Shown one piece after another: positions 7,770-11,357 of a stretch of 11,357 bases of DNA. The translations under genes were made by a program, and so were the position numbers. This DNA comes from M30B53 sp964600785 (GTDB taxonomy: Bacteria > Planctomycetota > Planctomycetia > Pirellulales > UBA1268), in NCBI GenBank assembly GCA_964600785.1, contig CAZRKH010000006.1, forward strand, positions 1 through 11,357, read 5' to 3'. The first letter of the stretch is position 1; each line of letters starts with the position of its first letter. The notes below the pieces were generated by a model. That model saw only the letters and a program-made list of their open reading frames with translations, ran no database searches and was not told where the DNA came from.

Positions 7770-8000
7770 GAAATCAGCCTCGGGCGAGGTGGCTTTGTTG
7801 GAAAGCGGTTGTGTGTTGGACCCGGCCGGATGACGCGGGCTTCGGCAGCGGCCAGGAACCGCTTGACAGTGGTATCGGTCGAAGCGGCTTGAAAAGTTGC
7901 AGGGATTCCTCCGGTTCTTCCGTCGGGTCTGCGAGCTGCCCGGCTGAGATTGCCAAAACCACCAGTTTTCCCCGGGAAAAACGGCCCATGCGGCCGCCGC
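7770..8000. other. gene-free region upstream of the rho promoter
   Basis: No convincing gene is seen here. Open frames on both strands are low-complexity, with no ribosome site and no recognisable domain. It should hold the minus-strand promoter of the 6249-7769 gene, but I could not find a good -35/-10 pair on that strand. A lone TTGACA on the + strand at 7863-7868 has no matching -10. Confidence 0.5.
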
Positions 8001-8029
8001 TTGACATTCCGGGGGCGGGGGCCGATACT
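8001..8029 (+). promoter_or_regulatory. sigma70-type promoter for rho
   Basis: Perfect -35 TTGACA (8001-8006), 17-bp spacer, -10 GATACT (8024-8029, four of six matches). Expected transcription start is near 8036. It is the best promoter between the divergent thioredoxin/YHS-like gene and rho, and would give a leader of about 450 nt. Confidence 0.7.
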
Positions 8030-8205
8030 ATTGCTAGTCCGGCAACAGCGTTTTTCCTGCTGTTTTGCTGCTTGGACGGGGTCAGTGATTTCTTCCTACC
8101 TCGGGTCGTTCCTCGTGGAAGGCCTCCAGGTGGCGACGAGGTTTCCCGTCGGTGGCGTGGATTCCCTGGGCCGTTCAAGGCCGTCCGCATCGCGGTCCCG
8201 CATCC

Positions 8206-8224
8206 TGCGGGGCGGTTCCCCGCA
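8206..8224 (+). other. stable hairpin in the rho leader
   Basis: TGCGGGG, loop CGGTT, CCCCGCA: a perfect 7-bp GC-rich stem. A short T5 lies about 15 nt further on, too far for a textbook terminator, so it is more likely a leader structural element. Confidence 0.5.
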
Positions 8225-8442
8225 ACCGGGGTCGGGTGGTTTTTCCGGCTTTTCACTCGTGCCCGCGGGCGTGATTCAAGGGACAGAGTGCAGGTTGTCG
8301 TCGGCGGAGGCCCAGAGGGTTTTCCGAATCGTTCGGCCCGAGGGGCAGGAAAGGGACGTTCCTGTGATGGCGGTGGTCGTGAGGTCATCCGAGGCCTGAA
8401 ACGGGCCTGCTGCGAGCCACAAGACGCTCACGAAACAACGCA

Positions 8443-8465
8443 CCGGTCGATGGCCGGGTTTTTTT
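8443..8465 (+). terminator. terminator-like stem with T7 just before rho
   Basis: CCGG (8443-8446), a 7-nt loop, CCGG (8454-8457), then G and TTTTTTT (8459-8465), ending about 20 nt before the rho start codon. The stem is only 4 bp, weak for an intrinsic terminator. The long T-run is striking in this GC-rich DNA and its place fits an attenuator, or a U-rich element near the ribosome site. Confidence 0.3.
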
Positions 8466-8485
8466 CTCCAATAGGGACCTGATTG

Positions 8486-9826
8486 ATGTCGAAGCGGAGG
8501 CGAAGCCGCTCCCACGGACGACCGGGGGGCGGATACGGGCAGGGGCAAGGGCAGGGGCCGGGGCAGGCCTACGGCGAGGGGGGCGGGCGACGTGGTCGCG
8601 GCCGTTATCGCCGCGGACGCGGGCCCCAGGGCGACCGACCGGTGCCGGATGATCCGGCGATGCAGCCTCCCGATGAGGAACCGGTGAGCGAAAACGGCGA
8701 GCCGGTGCCGCTTGAACCCGGTGAGGGCGTGCTCGAAATGCATCCCAACGGCTACGGTTTTCTGCGGAATCCCGCGCTCAATCTCCAGCGGGAGCGGACC
8801 GATCCCTTCGTGCCCGGCACGATGGTCGATCGCTACCGGCTTCGCGAGGGCGTCTACGTCAAGGCGATGGTGCAGCAGGGCCGGCGTCAGCAGGGCCCGC
8901 GGGTCCGTGAGATCAGCGAAGTCGAGGGGATGCCTCCTGACGACTACGCCAACGTCAAAACCTTCGACACGCTCACCCCGATCAACCCGGAGACCTGGCT
9001 GCGGCTGGAGACCGGCCAGCAGCCATTGACCACGCGGGTCATGGATCTGCTCACGCCGCTGGGCAAGGGGCAGCGAGCCCTGATCGTGGCCCCGCCGCGG
9101 ACCGGCAAGACGGTGCTTCTGCAACAGGTCTCGCAGGCGGTCTCCGAAAACCACCCTGAGCTGACGCTCGTGATGCTCCTGATCGACGAGCGGCCCGAAG
9201 AGGTCACCGACATGCGTCGCAGCGTGAAGGGCGAGGTGCTCGCAAGCAGCCTCGACTGCGACGTGGAGAGCCATGTGCGGCTCTCGCAGCTGGTGATCGA
9301 GCGGTGCAGGCGGATGGCGGAGGCGGGCAAGGATGTCTTTCTTCTGATGGACTCGATTACCCGCATGGCTCGGGCCTTCAACAAGTGGGTCGGCAACACC
9401 GGCCGCACGATGTCGGGAGGCGTCGACATCAAGGCGCTCGACATTCCCAAGAAGCTCTTCGCCACCGCGCGGGTTTTCGAGGAGGGTGGCTCGCTGACGA
9501 TCGTCGCCACGGCGCTGGTCGACACCGGCAGCCGGATGGATGAACTGATCTTCCAGGAGTTCAAGGGCACCGGCAACATGGAGCTGGTGCTCGATCGCAA
9601 GCTCGCCGACCGCCGCGTCTGGCCGGCAATCGACATTTCGCAGTCAGGCACGCGACGGGAGGAGAAACTGCTCGATCCGTCCACGCTCCACTCGGTGAAC
9701 ATGCTGCGGCGGACGCTCTCCACGATGCATCATGTCGATGCGATGGAGCAGCTCACGAAGCAGCTTGCGAAGTTCAAAAGCAACCGCGAGTTCATCGCTC
9801 TGATCGCGGGCAGCCGCGAGGAGTGA
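8486..9826 (+). CDS. rho: transcription termination factor Rho
   Basis: Hexameric RNA-dependent ATPase/helicase that ends transcription. 446 residues. ATG 8486 follows AGGGAC by 7 nt; a TTG directly before it (8483) is a less likely start. Residues 1-77 are a Gly/Arg/Gln-rich, apparently disordered tail (repeated GQGQG and RGRGR) in place of the usual helical Rho_N domain. The cold-shock-type RNA-binding domain spans about 78-150, with the RNP motif 'GYGFLR' (89-94). Walker A is APPRTGKT (202-209), 'LIDERPEEVTDM' lies at 232-243, Walker B is VFLLMD (284-289), the Q-loop region is 'TMSGGVDIKALD' (308-319), and 'GTGNMEL' plus 'SGTRREE' (387-393) carry the R-loop and arginine-finger region. All catalytic blocks are intact. 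It has its own promoter and long leader and ends 17 bp from a convergent small gene. Confidence 0.97.
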   Translation: MSKRRRSRSHGRPGGGYGQGQGQGPGQAYGEGGGRRGRGRYRRGRGPQGDRPVPDDPAMQPPDEEPVSENGEPVPLEPGEGVLEMHPNGYGFLRNPALNLQRERTDPFVPGTMVDRYRLREGVYVKAMVQQGRRQQGPRVREISEVEGMPPDDYANVKTFDTLTPINPETWLRLETGQQPLTTRVMDLLTPLGKGQRALIVAPPRTGKTVLLQQVSQAVSENHPELTLVMLLIDERPEEVTDMRRSVKGEVLASSLDCDVESHVRLSQLVIERCRRMAEAGKDVFLLMDSITRMARAFNKWVGNTGRTMSGGVDIKALDIPKKLFATARVFEEGGSLTIVATALVDTGSRMDELIFQEFKGTGNMELVLDRKLADRRVWPAIDISQSGTRREEKLLDPSTLHSVNMLRRTLSTMHHVDAMEQLTKQLAKFKSNREFIALIAGSREE

Positions 9827-9843
9827 TCCCGCAGTGCAGCGGT

Positions 9844-10050
9844 TCAGCCGGTGGTGCCCGCATGCTCGGCGAGCCGGGCGAGCCAGTAGGCATACTGTGG
9901 ATCGCCGCAGCGGAAGGCGAAGACGGCGTCGGGGAGACGGCGGCCGTTGACTCCCTCCGAACGCACTCGCACGAGCACGGCACCGTCGCTTCGCTTCTCG
10001 AGCGAGAGCCGTTCCTCGGGCACGCGGAGCGGGTCTTGGGTGCTGGGCAT
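9844..10050 (-). CDS. small hypothetical protein, 68 aa
   Basis: Not recognised. ATG at 10050, with a stop (TAA) eight codons upstream in frame, so the start is well bounded. Third codon positions are about 80% G or C, as in the neighbouring genes, and the protein is of mixed, soluble character ('VPEERLSLEKRSDGAVLVRV', then 'FAFRCGDPQYAYWLARLAEHA') rather than the Arg/Pro/Ser-rich shadow type. It has one cysteine, no signal peptide and no membrane segment. The second half looks like one short strand and one helix. No clear Shine-Dalgarno is seen (only GAGC about 7 nt upstream). It converges on rho with 17 bp between stops. Probably a real small gene of unknown function. Confidence 0.6.
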   Translation of the reverse strand: MPSTQDPLRVPEERLSLEKRSDGAVLVRVRSEGVNGRRLPDAVFAFRCGDPQYAYWLARLAEHAGTTG

Positions 10051-10221
10051 GGTGTTGCTCGGGCGTTGTTGTTACGGCAACGGCGGCGGGTCGCTCACGA
10101 ATTCCACAAAGAGTATGCCAGCCTCGATCAAGGAACGCCAGCATCCGGACGGCTGTATCGGCTGGGGAGATTGTGCCGCGGTTTGATGCAGAGTTGGTTG
10201 AGTCTTGGAGGCGATCCACTT

Positions 10222-10251
10222 TTGACAGTGGAAAATCCAACGCCGTATACT
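10222..10251 (+). promoter_or_regulatory. strong sigma70-type promoter
   Basis: TTGACA (10222-10227), 18-bp spacer, TATACT (10246-10251; five of six matches). Transcription should start near 10258, giving a leader of about 72 nt to ATG 10330. It is the best promoter match in the window. Confidence 0.8.
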
Positions 10252-10315
10252 CGAGTCCGCTGAAACACCGGGTTTTTTGCGTTTTCCCCGCCGCGCGAGC
10301 CGGGGGGCTTTCCAC

Positions 10316-10321
10316 GGGAGG
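10316..10321 (+). promoter_or_regulatory. ribosome binding site
   Basis: GGGAGG, 8 nt before ATG 10330; it supports that start for the downstream gene. Confidence 0.8.
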
Positions 10322-10329
10322 TTGGCCGG

Positions 10330-11073
10330 ATGACACCTTTTTCGTCGCTGGCGGATGACTTCTACGTCAACATGAATCTGGCCACGGAGATGGAGCTGCC
10401 CGCCCAGCGGGAGACGGTGCTCCATTTCTTCGAGTGCATCCAGAAGAACTACCCCTCGATGCGGAAATTCTACTGTCGCGACAAGCGGGATTTTGTGCTC
10501 GAGGAAGACAAGGACCAGGGCCGCTACCGATGGGCGGCGGTGGAGTCGCGTCGACTCTCTTCGGGTGAGGTGAATCCCTCGTCGGCCGATTCAGCGATGC
10601 AGCAGCACCGGCTGCTGCTTGATCTCGCTCCGGCCTTGCTCTCGGTGAGTCCGCTCGACTGCGAGGCGCTCGATCTACTCTTCGGCTTTGACTTCGCCTA
10701 TCGCGGCAATCACAACGCCCTGCTTGCCGAGGCCCTCGGCGTTGGCCCTTGGCTGGAACGGGTCGTCGATCTGCCGGGCAGTCGGGTGATCAACTTCGAG
10801 CCCTCGCTGACGATCGCCATCGACGAGGAGTGCCGTACCCAGGTGCGGATCAGCACCGAGACGCGGACCAACGCCTTCCAGGTGCGGACCGGTGAGTATG
10901 TCGAGGACCAGCTGAGCGTCTACGTGACGGCCCGGCAATATGGAAGCCTCGACCCGCAGGTCGGCTATGTGGAGGCGATCGACCGTCTCTACGAACTGCT
11001 TGCCGACACCGTCGAGGAATGCGTGGTCGATCAGATTCTCCGGCCGCTCGCCCGCACGATCGCACTCAAGTAG
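10330..11073 (+). CDS. hypothetical protein, 247 aa, probably conserved in planctomycetes
   Basis: I know no function or named domain. The soluble protein has no signal peptide or membrane segment. The N-terminus is 'MTPFSSLADDFYVNMNLATEMELP', followed by a helical segment with 'HFFECIQKNYPSM' and 'FYCRDKRDFVLEEDKDQGRYRW'. 'LSVSPLDCEALDLLFGFDFAYRGNHN' (about 105-130) looks like a conserved core. A beta-rich stretch follows ('SLTIAIDEECRTQVRISTETRT', 'LSVYVTARQYG') and then a C-terminal helix. I recall similar proteins, including the NMNL start, the SPLDCE and RGNHN blocks and a C-terminal ALK, as uncharacterised planctomycete proteins; this is memory, not a search. A strong promoter and ribosome site suggest steady, high expression. 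Its TAG stop lies in the first copy of the downstream GTAG-footed repeat, so the last codons may derive from the repeat edge. Confidence 0.88.
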   Translation: MTPFSSLADDFYVNMNLATEMELPAQRETVLHFFECIQKNYPSMRKFYCRDKRDFVLEEDKDQGRYRWAAVESRRLSSGEVNPSSADSAMQQHRLLLDLAPALLSVSPLDCEALDLLFGFDFAYRGNHNALLAEALGVGPWLERVVDLPGSRVINFEPSLTIAIDEECRTQVRISTETRTNAFQVRTGEYVEDQLSVYVTARQYGSLDPQVGYVEAIDRLYELLADTVEECVVDQILRPLARTIALK

Positions 11074-11357
11074 GCCGGTGCGGCCCGAGTAGGCCGGTGC
11101 GGCCCGCACCGGCACTGCCGTTTGCAGCGCAACCGGCCTACAGTAGCCCGGTGCGGCCCGAGTAGGCCGGTGCGTCCCGCACCGGCACTGCCGGTTGCAG
11201 CGCAACCGGCCTACAGCAGCCCGGTGCGGCCCAAGTAGGCCGGTGCGGCCCGCACCGGCACAGCCGGTTGCAGCGCAACCGGCCTACAGTAGCCCGGTGC
11301 GGCCCAAGTAGGCCGGTGCGGCCCGCACCGGCACTGCCGTTTGCAGCGCAACCGGCC
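11070..11357 (+). repeat. REP/BIME-like tandem array, 73-bp period
   Basis: Units begin at 11089, 11162, 11235 and 11308; the last is cut by the window end, and a 19-bp partial copy (11070-11088) precedes the first. Unit plan: GTAG foot (unit bases 1-4); hairpin GCCGGTGCG / CGCACCGGC (5-13 with 17-25, loop GCC); 3-nt spacer; hairpin GCCGGTTGC / GCAACCGGC (29-37 with 41-49, loop AGC); CTAC foot (50-53); then a degenerate half copy of the first hairpin (55-73). GTAG plus hairpin is the hallmark of REP elements; two in inverted order make a BIME, moved by RAYT transposases. A 73-bp period rules out repeat-encoded protein. The hairpins could also end transcription of the 10330-11073 gene. No RAYT gene is in the window. 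Confidence 0.85.

Larger units (their letters stand above)
8036..8485 (+). other. long structured leader of rho
   Basis: About 450 nt between the predicted start of transcription and ATG 8486. Several inverted repeats can fold: AACAGC/GCTGTT (8044-8049 with 8059-8064) followed by a T-run at the extreme 5' end; CCTCGT/ACGAGG (8111-8116 with 8136-8141); TGCGGGG/CCCCGCA (8206-8212 with 8218-8224); and a short stem with seven Ts at 8443-8465. An open frame of 223 codons crosses the region and ends at 8482, but it begins upstream of the promoter, lacks a ribosome site and is rich in Gly/Arg/Pro, so I do not call it a gene. E. coli rho has a leader used for autoregulation by Rho-dependent termination; the same is plausible here but inferred. 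Confidence 0.45.

Noticed and set aside
7863..7868. Lone TTGACA on the + strand, sharing TTGACAGTGG with the promoter at 10222
   Set aside because: No -10-like hexamer lies 16-18 bp downstream; the expected place reads GGCTTG. Probably coincidence.
7774..8388. Open frame of 204 codons on the - strand upstream of the thioredoxin/YHS-like gene
   Set aside because: Pro/Ser/Arg-rich composition with no domain, and it ends inside the ribosome-site region of the real gene at 7769.
7811..8482. Open frame of 223 codons on the + strand ending just before rho
   Set aside because: It starts upstream of and runs through the predicted promoter, has no ribosome site or recognisable domain and is rich in Gly/Arg/Pro. 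GC-rich DNA often keeps long frames open by chance.
11070..11357. CRISPR array
   Set aside because: The 73-bp units are nearly identical throughout, with no unique spacers, and are built of two opposed hairpins; this is a tandem REP/BIME-type repeat.

Overview
The window is a GC-rich bacterial chromosome segment, most likely from a planctomycete (Pirellulales-like). This is inferred from protein style: an exported thioredoxin protein ending in a YHS-like repeat pair, a sialate-O-acetylesterase-type (SASA) exported protein, a Rho whose N-terminus is a Gly/Arg/Gln-rich tail, and a hypothetical protein (10330-11073) resembling ones I remember from planctomycetes. No database search was possible.

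Layout. (1) 2-826 (+): 3' part of a TPR-repeat protein whose start lies left of the window. (2) 839-1810 (-): exported protein with two STN-like halves, convergent with the TPR gene and divergent from glpD. (3) 1921-5248 (+): glpD-glpK, an overlapping two-gene operon for aerobic glycerol use: GlpK makes glycerol-3-phosphate and FAD-dependent GlpD oxidises it to dihydroxyacetone phosphate. (4) 5194-7769 (-): exported thioredoxin/YHS-like protein followed by a SASA protein; the SASA gene's 3' end overlaps the antisense 3' end of glpK by 55 bp. (5) 7770-8485: a gene-free stretch of about 715 bp with a good sigma70-type promoter (8001-8029), giving rho an mRNA leader of about 450 nt rich in hairpins. 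(6) 8486-9826 (+): rho, transcription termination factor. (7) 9844-10050 (-): small ORF with coding-like codon use. (8) 10222-11073 (+): strong predicted promoter and a hypothetical protein of 247 aa. (9) 11070-11357 and beyond: an array with an exact 73-bp period.

The most interesting element is the array. Each unit holds two perfect or near-perfect 9-bp hairpins in opposite orientation. One has GTAG at its 5' foot and the other has CTAC, the complement, at its 3' foot. This is the architecture of REP sequences paired into a BIME, the substrates of REP-associated tyrosine transposases (RAYTs). The array starts at the stop codon of the upstream gene: the TAG stop lies inside the first GTAG foot. 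The second theme is the rho locus, with its long structured leader and a Rho whose N-terminal helical domain is replaced by a low-complexity RNA-binding-like tail.
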